This document shows, piece by piece, positions 9,926-18,299 of a stretch of 64,000 nt of DNA. A model generated the notes under the pieces. It saw only the letters and a list, made by a program, of their open reading frames with translations. It searched no databases and was not told the DNA's origin. A program made the translations under genes and the position numbers. Origin of the DNA: Roseiarcus sp963806935 (GTDB taxonomy: Bacteria > Pseudomonadota > Alphaproteobacteria > Rhizobiales > Beijerinckiaceae); assembly GCA_963806935.1 (NCBI GenBank), contig CAWEAT010000023.1, positions 1-64,000 on the forward strand, in the 5' to 3' direction. Each line of letters begins with the position of its first letter. Positions within the stretch are counted from its first letter, which is position 1.

Positions 9926-10531
9926 GTGAAGCTCGCCGTCACCATGGAGCTCCATGCGTACTGGAACAAGCTCAGGGGAGCGCGCAGCGCGCCTGAGCGC
10001 AACGACGTCGACCCGGGCGCGATCCGCGGCGTGCTTGCCGATACGTTCGTGCTCGATTTCGACGAAGGGCGCGGGTTTCCGTTCCGGATCGCCGGGTCGA
10101 GGGCCAACGCGATCTTTCTGAGGGAGCTCAGGGGCCTCTCCTTTCTCGAGCTTTGGCGCGACGCCGATCGCAAGGAGCTCGATTCGGTGCTTCATTGCGT
10201 CGCCGATGAAGCGCAGCCGTTCCTCATCGGCGCCGAGGCGCGGCCGCCCGGTCTTGGAACGGTGGACATCGAGGCCATCCTCCTGCCGCTTCGTCACCAC
10301 GGATACACTCATTCGCGCGTTCTCGGCGCGTTCGCCGTTCATGCCGCGCCGTCATGGATCGGGCTCGTAGGCTCCGAGCCGATCACGCTGACCTCGCTTC
10401 GCGCGCTCGATCCGCTGTCCCGTCCCAACTCGTCGGGGGACGGCGCAGCTCCGGCCGGCTTTTCGCTCCGCAACCCACCGAGGCGTTACAAGCATCTCTT
10501 TGTCTATTCCGGCGAGCGCCGATCGACCTGA
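9926..10531 (+). CDS. PAS_5 domain protein
   Basis: A 201-residue cytoplasmic protein of the PAS_5 type common in Rhizobiales: LHAYWNKLRG, VDPGAIRGVLADTFVLD, FPFRIAGSRANAIFLRELRG and a C-terminal part with RYKHLFVYSGER. The GTG at 9926 is chosen because AGGGGAA lies five to ten bases upstream and homologues begin close to LYAYW-like residues. These proteins are single-domain sensors or adaptors without an output domain. The next gene encodes a PilZ protein, a frequent genomic companion. Confidence 0.8.
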   Translation: MKLAVTMELHAYWNKLRGARSAPERNDVDPGAIRGVLADTFVLDFDEGRGFPFRIAGSRANAIFLRELRGLSFLELWRDADRKELDSVLHCVADEAQPFLIGAEARPPGLGTVDIEAILLPLRHHGYTHSRVLGAFAVHAAPSWIGLVGSEPITLTSLRALDPLSRPNSSGDGAAPAGFSLRNPPRRYKHLFVYSGERRST

Positions 10532-10667
10532 AGGAAAATGCGGCGCGTAACAGCGCCTTAATCCCTCGCCGTTAAGGTTAGGACGCTGGCGCCGGCCTGC
10601 CCGCGAACCGTCGATCGCTTCATCGACCGTTTGCGTCCGGCGTCGAGAATCCGAGGAGCACGTCGCT

Positions 10668-11279
10668 ATGGGCGCCCTGGCCTGGAGCATCGCGGAGCCG
10701 GCGCCGCTGGAGCGTCGGCGCCACCAGCGCGTCAAGGTGCGCCTGGCGGGACGGTTCATGCGGTCCGACCGCTTGGAGTTCGACTGCGAATCGGTCGACG
10801 CCTCTCCCGGCGGCATCGCGTTCTCGTCCGAAGCCGGGGTTCAGCCCGGCGAACGCATCGTCGCCTACCTCAACCAGATCGGCCGAATCGAAGGCAGGGT
10901 GGCGCGAACTTTTCCAACCGGGTTCGCGCTCCAGATGACCTTGCCGCAAGCCAAGCGCGAGAAGCTCGCCGATCAGTTGACATGGCTCGCAAACCGCCAG
11001 GCGCTCGGGCTGCCCGAGGACCGGCGTCACGAACGGATCACCCCGCGCGACCGGTACACGATGCTCAGGCTCGCCAACGGGCGCGAATTCACCGCCAGCC
11101 TGATCGATATCTCAATGTCCGGGGCGGCGCTCAGGGTCGACTTCCAGCCGCCGCTCGGCGCGCGCGTCGTCGTCGGCTCGACCCAGGCCCAGGTCGTACG
11201 TCACCTCGACCTCGGGATCGCGGTCGAGTTCATGCGCCCGTTTCCGGCCGACGATTTCAGCGAAGACACGACGCTCTGA
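10668..11279 (+). CDS. Tandem PilZ domain protein
   Basis: A 203-residue protein with two PilZ-like units. The first begins at ERRRHQRVKVRLAGRF with DASPGGIAF about 35 residues later. The second begins at DRRHERITPRDRYTM with DISMSGAALRV later. RxxxR followed by D/NxSxxG is the c-di-GMP binding signature. Both units have a fair RxxxR; the serine motif is DASPGG in the first and DISMSG in the second. It probably relays c-di-GMP levels to an envelope or motility target that cannot be named from here. Confidence 0.85.
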   Translation: MGALAWSIAEPAPLERRRHQRVKVRLAGRFMRSDRLEFDCESVDASPGGIAFSSEAGVQPGERIVAYLNQIGRIEGRVARTFPTGFALQMTLPQAKREKLADQLTWLANRQALGLPEDRRHERITPRDRYTMLRLANGREFTASLIDISMSGAALRVDFQPPLGARVVVGSTQAQVVRHLDLGIAVEFMRPFPADDFSEDTTL

Positions 11280-11303
11280 GCCGATGGACGCGCTTCACGC
11301 CTT

Positions 11304-13077
11304 CTATTCCGGCGCGCCAGCCTTCTGCATTCCGGATGTAACCCAGTCGAGCAGGTCCTTCCGGCAAAATCCCGAAGCAAAACGGAGATAGGAGGAAATC
11401 GTGAAGCCCGGCTGCAATGCAAGCAGCCGGCTCATGGCTGTTCGCGCCTCCTCGTCTCTCCCCGCGTGAGCTAGGGCAGTCGCATGGAACGCGTACAGGT
11501 AGCTGAAGCGTGGATTTGCCTGGATGGCCCTGGACAGGAACGAGATGGCCTCGTCCGATCGTCCTGCGAGCGCGTACGCGAGCCCCAGGGCGTCGAGGGC
11601 CATGTAGCTTTGCGGGTCGAGCGGGCTCAAACGCAAGGCCCTCGTCGCATAGTCTTCGGCCAACGCGAGGTCGCCGCTCAATGCGTGGGCCTGTGCGCCG
11701 AAGAAGAGCGCGACGGCGCAGGACGGGTTGAGGTCGAGCGCCCGCTTGACCGCGCTCGACGCCGCCTCGAAGTCATGAGCGACCATCAGCAGCGGCAGGC
11801 TCGCGACCGCGAGCGCGGTCGAAATCGTCGACCCCATAGGCCACCGCCGCGCGAGCGTGGCGTTCGCTCGCCGCCGCGTCGTCGGGATTGTGGCCGCCTC
11901 GCGCGAAACGGGCCTCCAGCGCGAAGGCCATGCAGGCGTGCGTCGGAGCGTAGTGCGGATCGATCTTCAACGCCTGTTCGAGGAGCGGCATCGCCTTGTC
12001 CGCGTCCTCGGGCATCGCCGAGGCGAAGTGGGGCAGCGCCTGAAGATAGAGATCGTAAGCGTCGAGGCTGCCGGGCCTCTTCCTGCGGGCGCGCTCGATC
12101 TCGGCCCGCCGGACATTGGGTTCGATGATCCCGACAATGGTCTCCATGATCCTGTCCTGGAATTCGAACACGTCGTCGAGCGCGCCGTCATAGCGGTCCG
12201 CCCAGACATGCGCGCCATTGTCCGCGTCGATCAATTGCGCGTTGACGCGCAGACGGCCGCCAGCCTTCCGCACGCTGCCCTCAAGAACGTAGCGCACGCC
12301 GAGTTCGCGGCTGACGTGGCGAATATCGACGGATTTTCCCTTGTAGGTGAAGCTCGAATTGCGGGCGATGACGAACAGCCATTTGATGCGCGAGAGGCCG
12401 GTGATGATGTCCTCGACCATGCCGTCGGCGAAATATTCCTGCTCGGCGTCGCCGCCCATTGTCTGGAAGGCGAGAACAGCGATTGAGGGGCGGTCTGGCA
12501 AAGCGAGGGGCTTGGCCTCAGGCGCTGGCTCGTCCAGCTTCGTCGGCGGGGAAGGTTCGACCCGCACCGAATAGGCTCGCACCGGTTCTGCGATATTCTT
12601 GAGGCGGGTCGGGCCGAGATCGATGACTTTGAGGTCGAGCCGCGCCTTCACCTGCCGATAGGCGTCCTCTGAAAGACAAATGGCGCCGGGCGTCGCGATC
12701 CCCTCTAGCCGCGCGGCGATGTTGACGCCGTCGCCCATGAGGTCGCCGTCGGCCTCCTCGACCACGTCGCCCAGATGAACGCCGATGCGGAAGTCGATGC
12801 GACGGTCTTCCGGCAGGCCCGCGTTCCGCTCGACCATGCCGTTTTGAACCTCGATCGCGCAGCGCACAGCGTCAACGACGCTGCGGAATTCGACGATCGC
12901 GCCGTCGCCGGTGCGCTTGACGATGCGGCCGTTGTGAACAGAGATCGTCGGATCTATGAGGTCGCTGCGCAGCGAGCGTAGCCGGGCCAGCGTGCGGTCC
13001 TCATCCTGGCTCGTCAACCGGCTGAAGCCGACGACGTCGGCGGCCAGAATCGCTGCGAGCTTCCTGCTCTCGCCCAT
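11304..13077 (-). pseudogene. Class III adenylate cyclase-TolB-TPR protein, one frameshift
   Basis: The protein starts MGESRKLAAILAADVVGFSR, with the first metal Asp in ADVVGF, the second in KRTGDGAIVEF, and GDGVNIAARLE containing the Asn and Arg of the active site. A linker leads to a TolB-like N-terminal domain (SIAVLAFQTMGGDAEQEYFA, GVRYVLEGSVRKAGGRLRV). TPR repeats follow. Near 11830 the frame shifts; the last TPRs (ALDLNPSCAVALFFGAQA and on) are read in the next frame to 11304. The joined length is about 590 residues, as in family members. It would make cAMP (or cGMP). It is a paralogue of the gene at 21512-23275. Confidence 0.8.
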
Positions 13078-13187
13078 AGCCCCTCAATTCCGACGCGGAT
13101 GGCGCGGCGGCGATCAAAGGATGTACACCCGGAATCGCGCAAATTCCAGTCGGCTTCAGTCGCGACGAGGGGGCCTTCGCGTTACGG

Positions 13188-13727
13188 TCAGGCGTCGGGG
13201 TCGATCCGCTGCAGTCCCTTGGCGAAGCGGCGCCAATTCTCGACATAGTGGGCGGCGGAGAAGCGCAGCGCCGCGACCGCGCTCTTCTCCAGCGTCCGGA
13301 TCGCCTTCGCGGGCGAGCCCATGATGAGGGAAAAGTCGTCGAAGCTCTTGTCCTCGGTCACGAGCGCCCCGGCGCCGACCAGAGAGCCGCGGCCAATTCT
13401 GGCCCGATTGAGAATGATCGACCCCATGCCGATCAGCGATCCCTCGCCGATCGTGCAGCCGTGCAGGATGACGTTATGGCCGACGGTGCAGTCCTCGCCG
13501 ATCGTAAGAGGCGAGCCCATGTCGGTGTGCAGGGTGCAGGATTCCTGGATGTTGGTGCGCGCGCCGACGACGATCGGCTCGTTATCGCCACGCAAGGTCG
13601 CCCCGAACCAGATCCCGACGTCGATCCCGACCCGAACGTCGCCGATAAGGCAGGCGGAGGGCGCTATCCAGAAGCTGCCCTCGGCCGGCAGGGTCGGCCG
13701 GCGGCCGTCGAGGGAAAAGAGGGGCAC
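13188..13727 (-). CDS. Gamma carbonic anhydrase-like hexapeptide protein
   Basis: A 179-residue left-handed beta-helix protein with the order usual for the CaiE/YrdA/PaaY branch: FWIAPSACLIGDVRVG, IWFGATLRGDN, NIQESCTLHTD, IGEDCTVGHNVILHGC and IGMGSIILNRARIG. The three zinc-ligand histidines are seen as TLHTD, VGHNVILHGC. Family members bind a metal and form trimers; carbonic anhydrase activity is proven for only some. The gene follows the DUF3126 gene by four bases and is probably co-transcribed with it. Confidence 0.88.
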   Translation of the reverse strand: MPLFSLDGRRPTLPAEGSFWIAPSACLIGDVRVGIDVGIWFGATLRGDNEPIVVGARTNIQESCTLHTDMGSPLTIGEDCTVGHNVILHGCTIGEGSLIGMGSIILNRARIGRGSLVGAGALVTEDKSFDDFSLIMGSPAKAIRTLEKSAVAALRFSAAHYVENWRRFAKGLQRIDPDA

Positions 13728-13731
13728 CCCC

Positions 13732-14130
13732 CTATTCCTCGTCGTCGAGATCGACGTCGAGAATCGCCATTTGCAGGGTGAAGGTCGAGCCGTCCGGGTC
13801 GTCGGAGGAGATGACGCCCAGAAAATCGGGGCCGTTGTTGAGTTCGACCGAGTCGGTTTTCTTGAGCCGTCCGGCGATGGTCAGCTTGTCGTTCTCGAAC
13901 AGGCGGCGAAGGTAGTCCTGGAGCACCGGACGGCCGACCGGCACTTTCATCGCAAACGCGAACGAGCGGTCGCCATCCTCGTCGTCGACCGTGATCGTCC
14001 CGAGCTTGCGCTCGCCGAGCAAGACGTCGGCCTCCTCGGCGGACTTCGAGTTCGGCGCGACCTGAAGCGTCGGCGCGCCAAACGAGCGGCGCAGGAACTC
14101 CCTCAGTTTGACGATCTCGGCCTTGTCCAT
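13732..14130 (-). CDS. DUF3126 family protein with internal duplication
   Basis: A 132-residue cytoplasmic protein. The start MDKAEIVKLREFLRRSFG and the segment DDEDGDRSFAFAM match the small DUF3126 family of Alphaproteobacteria. The second half, LQDYLRRLFENDKL ... SDDPDGSTFTLQMAIL, repeats the same layout, so the protein is two copies of a unit of about 60 residues. A strong GGGGAGGGA ribosome-binding site precedes the ATG at 14130. Function unknown. It lies four bases from the gamma carbonic anhydrase-like gene and 130 bases downstream of cysE on the same strand. Confidence 0.8.
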   Translation of the reverse strand: MDKAEIVKLREFLRRSFGAPTLQVAPNSKSAEEADVLLGERKLGTITVDDEDGDRSFAFAMKVPVGRPVLQDYLRRLFENDKLTIAGRLKKTDSVELNNGPDFLGVISSDDPDGSTFTLQMAILDVDLDDEE

Positions 14131-14260
14131 GATCCCTCCCCGGCTCGCGAGCCGCGCGCCGAGGCTCTGCCATGAAGGGGCGCCGCGTTGCAAGACGGAG
14201 TACGAGCCGCGCCCGCCGATTTCAACATGTTTCTCCGTCAGGGAGTGTTGCGGCGCCGCT

Positions 14261-15091
14261 CTATCCGTCGAGCGCCTTCTCGGCGAGGATCTGGTTCATG
14301 TCGCGCGCCGGCTCGGCGCAGCCCGCCTCGCCCACAATGCGCGCGGGAACCCCGGCGACCGTCTTGTTGTGCGGCACCGGATGAAGCACCACCGATCCCG
14401 CCGCCACCCGCGCGCAATAGCCGATCTCGATATTGCCGAGGATCTTCGCGCCGGCTCCGATGAGCACGCCGTGGCGGATCTTGGGATGCCGGTCGCCGGT
14501 TTCCTTGCCGGTGCCGCCGAGGGTCACTCCCTGAAGAATCGAGACATTGTCCTCGATCACCGTCGTCTCGCCGACCACGAGGCTGGTCGCGTGATCGATG
14601 AACACGCTCTTGCCGATGCGCGCATTCGGGTTGATGTCGACGCCGAACGCGGCGGAGACGAGGCTTTGCAGGCTCAGCGCGAAGTCCCGCCTGCCGGCCT
14701 TCAACAGCCAATGCGACAGGCGATAGGCCTGGAGCGCCTGGAAGCCTTTGAAATAGAGCAGCGGCTCCATCATCCTGAGGCACGCAGGATCGCGATCGGC
14801 CACAGCCAGGATGTCGGCGCGGAAGGCCTCGCCAATCGAGGGGTCGCGGCTGATCGCCTCTTCGAAGGTCTGGCGGATCAGCGCGGCGGGAAGGTCGCGA
14901 TGATCGAGCCGTGAGGCGACACGGTGCGACACGGCGCCTTCGAGCGTGTCGTGGTTGAGGACGTTCACGGCGAGAAAGAGAGCGAGCTCAGGCTCGCGCC
15001 GCGCCGCCTCTTCCGCTTCCTGGCGGATGCGCGCGAACAGCGGATCATTGCCTGCAAGCCCGACGATCCGGGCGGTCAGACCTTGCGCCAT
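14261..15091 (-). CDS. cysE: Serine O-acetyltransferase CysE
   Basis: A 276-residue protein catalysing acetyl-CoA + L-serine to O-acetylserine, the committed step of cysteine synthesis. The N-terminal helical domain (FLAVNVLNHDTLEGAVSHRV) is followed by the hexapeptide helix with GVDINPNARIGKSVFIDHAT, SILQGVTLGGTGKETGDRHP and KIRHGVLIGAGAKILGN, which hold the catalytic Asp-His and the acetyl-CoA loop. The C-terminal tail ends without the classical Ile. Length and motifs are normal for the family. Confidence 0.95.
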   Translation of the reverse strand: MAQGLTARIVGLAGNDPLFARIRQEAEEAARREPELALFLAVNVLNHDTLEGAVSHRVASRLDHRDLPAALIRQTFEEAISRDPSIGEAFRADILAVADRDPACLRMMEPLLYFKGFQALQAYRLSHWLLKAGRRDFALSLQSLVSAAFGVDINPNARIGKSVFIDHATSLVVGETTVIEDNVSILQGVTLGGTGKETGDRHPKIRHGVLIGAGAKILGNIEIGYCARVAAGSVVLHPVPHNKTVAGVPARIVGEAGCAEPARDMNQILAEKALDG

Positions 15092-15167
15092 GACAAACTC
15101 CCAAACTCGGCCGAACGACCCGGCCGGACGGGCATTCTAGCACAGAACCGCTCTCCCGCGAATGCCC

Positions 15168-15200
15168 GCGCCCAGGCGTAACACCTCTTCGCCTGGGCGC
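15168..15200 (-). terminator. Strong hairpin between cysE and the glycine-zipper gene
   Basis: GCGCCCAGGCG at 15168-15178 pairs exactly with CGCCTGGGCGC at 15190-15200, an 11-bp stem with an 11-base loop. It lies 25 bases beyond the stop of the minus-strand gene ending at 15225, where a terminator is expected. There is no clear run of T after it on the minus strand, so intrinsic termination is only inferred. Confidence 0.45.
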
Positions 15201-15224
15201 CGGATTCAGAGCTGTTACGCGGCC

Positions 15225-15530
15225 TCAGTCGGGACAGTTGGTCGTGTGCTGGGTGACGCTGGCGCCGGTGTTGTCGTTCTGCGTGGTTGTCGTTTGGCTC
15301 GCGCAAGGCGCGACGGGAACCGGCTCCACAACGGTTGTCCTCGGGCCGGAGGTGACGCCGCCGATGATCCCGCCCGCAGCGCCGCCGACCGCGGCTCCGA
15401 CCGGGCCCCCGACCACGGCGCCAGCGACCGCGCCGCCGGCCGCGCCGGTTACGGCGCCGTTGCCATCGGCGAAGGCGACGGTCGGCAAAGCGATTGCCAT
15501 AGCTGAAAGTCCGATGATCAAGGCACGCAT
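15225..15530 (-). CDS. Secreted glycine-zipper small protein
   Basis: A 101-residue protein: signal peptide (MRALIIGLSAMAIALPTVAFA), then a Gly/Ala-rich stretch with repeated GAAGGAVAGAVVGGPVG units typical of glycine-zipper membrane-inserting segments, then a Thr/Gln-rich tail with two cysteines. Such proteins are abundant in Rhizobiales envelopes and have no assigned role. It ends before the strong hairpin at 15168-15200. Confidence 0.7.
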   Translation of the reverse strand: MRALIIGLSAMAIALPTVAFADGNGAVTGAAGGAVAGAVVGGPVGAAVGGAAGGIIGGVTSGPRTTVVEPVPVAPCASQTTTTQNDNTGASVTQHTTNCPD

Positions 15531-15715
15531 GAGATCCTCCTCATAGAGAGGATGCGGAACGCCACGCTCGACTGAATGGTTCCATGGCCAAGGCGCTTCC
15601 CCACGAGGGCCGCCCGCCTCGCCAAGCGGTGAATCGGCGCCAGAGATGGAACTTTCGGACGGCTCGTGCGTTTGGGCGCGAGGTCGTTGGTTCGGACGAC
15701 GCTGGACATGTAAAG

Positions 15716-15901
15716 ATGCGCCTGGTGCTCGCCTTGATCATTATCGTCTATCTTGTCGGAGTCGGCGTCGTTCTGTCGCCGGTGGTTCGCTCGACGTGGA
15801 ACGCGGAGCCTGCCTCGGAGGTCGCCCAGAGCGTTGCGCAAGCCCTGCCCGACGCGCTCGCCTGGCCGGTCAGGGCGGCGCATTCCGTGACAGGTTCCTG
15901 A
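15716..15901 (+). CDS. Short single-pass membrane protein
   Basis: A 61-residue protein: an N-terminal hydrophobic helix (LVLALIIIVYLVGVGVVLSP) and a short polar tail with DALAWPVRAA. It starts at an ATG with upstream in-frame coding of no recognisable character. It converges on the cytochrome b561 gene with three bases between their stops. I have a general memory of similar short proteins in related genomes but no function. Confidence 0.5.
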   Translation: MRLVLALIIIVYLVGVGVVLSPVVRSTWNAEPASEVAQSVAQALPDALAWPVRAAHSVTGS

Positions 15902-15904
15902 GCG

Positions 15905-16486
15905 CTAACGGGGCTGGATTTTGGCGGTCGGCCGGTATCTCGGCCACATGCGCGTCAGTATCGTGTCGCGCTTTATCGCCGCGTGCCAGACGACCGCGCC
16001 AAGATGCGCGGCCAGCACGAACGCGATCGTCCAGGCGAATATGTAATGGGCCCAGGCCGTCGCTTCCGCGAGAGACTTGTCCTTGTCCACCAATCTCGGC
16101 AGGTTGAACAGGCCGAACCAGGGAAGCGGGGCGCCGCTGGCGGTCGAGGTCAGATAGCCGCTCACCGGCATCGCGATCATCAAGGCATAGAGCGCCAGAT
16201 GCCCTGCGCGAGACCCCGCATGGATCAACCTTCCGAGCGGTTCGGCATAGTCCGGCGCGCCGGCGACCAAGCGCCAAATGATGCGCAGCACAACCAGGCC
16301 AAACACCGTCACGCCGATGGACTTGTGGAAGAACAGGACTTCGGAACGAGACGCGCCGCGTGGAAGAAGCGTCGCCCATACGCCGAGCGCAAGCCCGCTA
16401 AAAATGAGCGCGGCCATCAACCAATGAATTGTGCGCAATCCGGGATCGTAGACCCCAATCTCGCGCGGCGGCGAAAAAACCTTCAT
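15905..16486 (-). CDS. Cytochrome b561
   Basis: A 193-residue four-helix inner-membrane dihaem protein of the bacterial CybB type. RTIHWLMAALIFSGLALGVW opens helix 1 with a haem-ligand His; EVLFFHKSIGVTVFGLVVLR has the next; GHLALYALMIAMPVSGYL and WAHYIFAWTIAFVLAAHLGAV carry others. Such proteins move electrons from ubiquinol, in some cases to superoxide. It is the last gene of a closely spaced minus-strand run starting at 20404. Confidence 0.9.
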   Translation of the reverse strand: MKVFSPPREIGVYDPGLRTIHWLMAALIFSGLALGVWATLLPRGASRSEVLFFHKSIGVTVFGLVVLRIIWRLVAGAPDYAEPLGRLIHAGSRAGHLALYALMIAMPVSGYLTSTASGAPLPWFGLFNLPRLVDKDKSLAEATAWAHYIFAWTIAFVLAAHLGAVVWHAAIKRDTILTRMWPRYRPTAKIQPR

Positions 16487-16510
16487 AAACTTGAGCCCAG
16501 CGAGAAGATC

Positions 16511-16627
16511 CTAGTCCATTTGGCTTGCGAAAACGACCATCTCAAGGCCGCCCGCGTCCAGTCGCCCGGGGCGGGTCGGCGGGACGTCGTTCTGCAATGG
16601 CGAAATGTCGATGGAGCGTCGAGCCAT
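16511..16627 (-). CDS. 38-residue peptide of unknown function
   Basis: A short reading frame of 39 codons with an excellent ribosome-binding site: AAGGAGG at 16633-16639, five bases before the ATG. The peptide begins MARRSIDISPLQNDVPPTRP and ends GLEMVVFASQMD; it has no cysteine and no membrane helix. It sits 20 bases after the membrane protein ending at 16648 and 24 bases before cytochrome b561, so it is placed like an operon member. No family recognised. The perfect Shine-Dalgarno and spacing argue that it is translated; it could instead act as a leader for the cytochrome gene. Confidence 0.55.
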   Translation of the reverse strand: MARRSIDISPLQNDVPPTRPGRLDAGGLEMVVFASQMD

Positions 16628-16647
16628 GCCGTCCTCCTTGCGTCCCG

Positions 16648-16872
16648 CTAGGGTCCGCTGCGTCTTTCCCGGCGCGCAAGTCTCGCGCCGAGCACGACGC
16701 TGGCGGCGAGGGCCGCCGGCAGAGCCAGCGTCAGCAGGAGGCCGACGACCCAGGCCGGAGCGGCGGCGAGCATGAGCGCACTCGCGACAGCGACCCCGGC
16801 GAGAATCGCGGCCGCCAGAAATCCGTCATCGACAAAGAGCCCTAGCAGCTGCGCAACGATCGCGCCCATCAT
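16648..16872 (-). CDS. Small two- to three-helix membrane protein
   Basis: A 74-residue hydrophobic protein with helices around AQLLGLFVDDGFLAAAILAG, LMLAAAPAWVVGLLLT and LPAALAASVVLGARL and a basic C-terminus. Its ATG overlaps the stop of the upstream membrane protein gene (ATGA at 16872-16869), which indicates translational coupling. This suggests it is a partner of that protein. No family recognised. Confidence 0.65.
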   Translation of the reverse strand: MMGAIVAQLLGLFVDDGFLAAAILAGVAVASALMLAAAPAWVVGLLLTLALPAALAASVVLGARLARRERRSGP

Positions 16873-17615
16873 GCGGGTTCAGCCAATCGCGGCTTGACGA
16901 GCGCGACCAGCGCCGCCGCCACGCAGAGAAAGAGCGCGACGAAGCCGAGGATCGCCAAATCGCCGCCCGGCCATCCGACCCCGAGGCTTTCGCCGGTCCA
17001 GAACAGCCCGAAGGCCGAAAGCATCACCCCGACCGCGAACTTGAGCGCGTTCTCCGGCACGCGCGAAAGCGGCCGATGGATCGCCGCGCCTACGACCGCG
17101 ACCGCCAGGCACGCCGCCAGCGCGCCCGCGCTCGCTAGCCCGAGAAGGCCATGCGCCGCGCCGACGGCGATCACGATGAATACGACCTCGATCCCTTCGA
17201 GCAGCACCGCCTTGAAGGCGGTCAGGCCGGCGATCCAGTCAAGGCCCTGCGCCCGCCGGCGTTCGACTGCGGTCAGTTCGCGCGTCTCGCGCTGAAAGGC
17301 GGCGTCCTCGTCATGCAGAGCGATGACGCCGATCGCGCGCAGGATCGCCTTGCGCAGCCAGCGCAGGCCGAACAGCAGAAGCAGGACGCCGACGACAAAC
17401 TGAAGGGCGCGAATCGGAACGGCGCCGATGAGCGGCCCCAAGGCGACGACGATCAGCGCGAGCGCCGCCAGAGCCGCTGCGGCGCCCGTCAACGCCGGCC
17501 GCCAGCCGCGCCCGAGCCCGACGGCGAGAACGATCGTCAGCGCCTCGACCGCTTCTACGAACGAGGCGACGAACGAAGCCCCGGCGACCGACACGATCGT
17601 GGTCAAATTCGTCAT
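16869..17615 (-). CDS. COG4280-like integral membrane protein, putative transporter
   Basis: A 248-residue protein with about seven membrane helices. Two halves each hold an acidic pair in a helix: ASFVEAVEALTIVLAVG near the N-terminus and AVLLEGIEVVFIVIAVG in the middle. Paired E-x-x-E helices of this kind are seen in cation transporters such as GDT1/UPF0016 and FTR1, so a cation role is possible but unproven. The start at 17615 fits the first helix. It is translationally coupled to the 74-residue protein downstream. Confidence 0.7.
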   Translation of the reverse strand: MTNLTTIVSVAGASFVASFVEAVEALTIVLAVGLGRGWRPALTGAAAALAALALIVVALGPLIGAVPIRALQFVVGVLLLLFGLRWLRKAILRAIGVIALHDEDAAFQRETRELTAVERRRAQGLDWIAGLTAFKAVLLEGIEVVFIVIAVGAAHGLLGLASAGALAACLAVAVVGAAIHRPLSRVPENALKFAVGVMLSAFGLFWTGESLGVGWPGGDLAILGFVALFLCVAAALVALVKPRLAEPA

Positions 17616-17650
17616 CGCCCGGCCTCTCTCATGCGAAGGGGCGCGGGCCG

Positions 17651-18265
17651 TCAGCTCGACCGTCTGGCCAGGGACAGCCACAAGCCGCCGCCGATAAGGA
17701 CGGTTCCGGATAGCCGGCCGAGCAGCTTCGCGCGCTTGGGCTTCATGAACCACGCGCGGCCCATTCCCGCCGCGACCGCCCAGGCGCAATCCGAGACGCC
17801 AGCGAGGACGACCGAGGCGACGCACATCGCGACCAATTGCGGCCCGGCCGGCAGCCGCGGATCGATGAACTGCGGCAGGAAGGCGGTGAAGAAGACGATC
17901 GTCTTCGGATTGGAAAGCGCAACCAGGATTCCGCGCAGGAACCGCTTGCGGCCGGTCTCCATCAGCCTCGCGTCGCCTTCGCCCGCATGCCGCCACGCCT
18001 GAACGCCGAGCCATATGAGATAGGCCGCGCCGGTCCAGCGCAGCGCGTTGAAGAGAAGGTCCGCATGCGCATGCACCCAGCCGAGCGCCGAGGCGATCGC
18101 GGCGAGCAGAATGGCGTTGCCGAGGGTCGTCCCGGCGACCGTGATCAGGGCGGCGCGCCGACCCTGCATGACGCCGGTCGAGATGATGAGGGTCACGATC
18201 GGGCCGGGCGCGATGATGAGAACGATCGTGATCAGGAGAAAGGCGGTGAAAAGTTCGATGTTCAT
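17651..18265 (-). CDS. LysE/RhtB family amino-acid exporter
   Basis: A 204-residue protein with six hydrophobic segments. The N-terminus has LIIAPGPIVTLIISTGVMQG, the LysE-family P-G-P motif followed by the G-x-R-region (GRRALITVAGTTLGN). Later segments include WTGAAYLIWLGVQAWR and ALSNPKTIVFFTAFLPQFID, both diagnostic of the family. Exports amino acids or similar small molecules; the substrate is not predictable. It lies 34-35 bases from its neighbours on each side, within the minus-strand run. Confidence 0.92.
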   Translation of the reverse strand: MNIELFTAFLLITIVLIIAPGPIVTLIISTGVMQGRRAALITVAGTTLGNAILLAAIASALGWVHAHADLLFNALRWTGAAYLIWLGVQAWRHAGEGDARLMETGRKRFLRGILVALSNPKTIVFFTAFLPQFIDPRLPAGPQLVAMCVASVVLAGVSDCAWAVAAGMGRAWFMKPKRAKLLGRLSGTVLIGGGLWLSLARRSS

Positions 18266-18299
18266 GTCCGGTCGCTCCGCGCTCGAACACGCTTTACCG

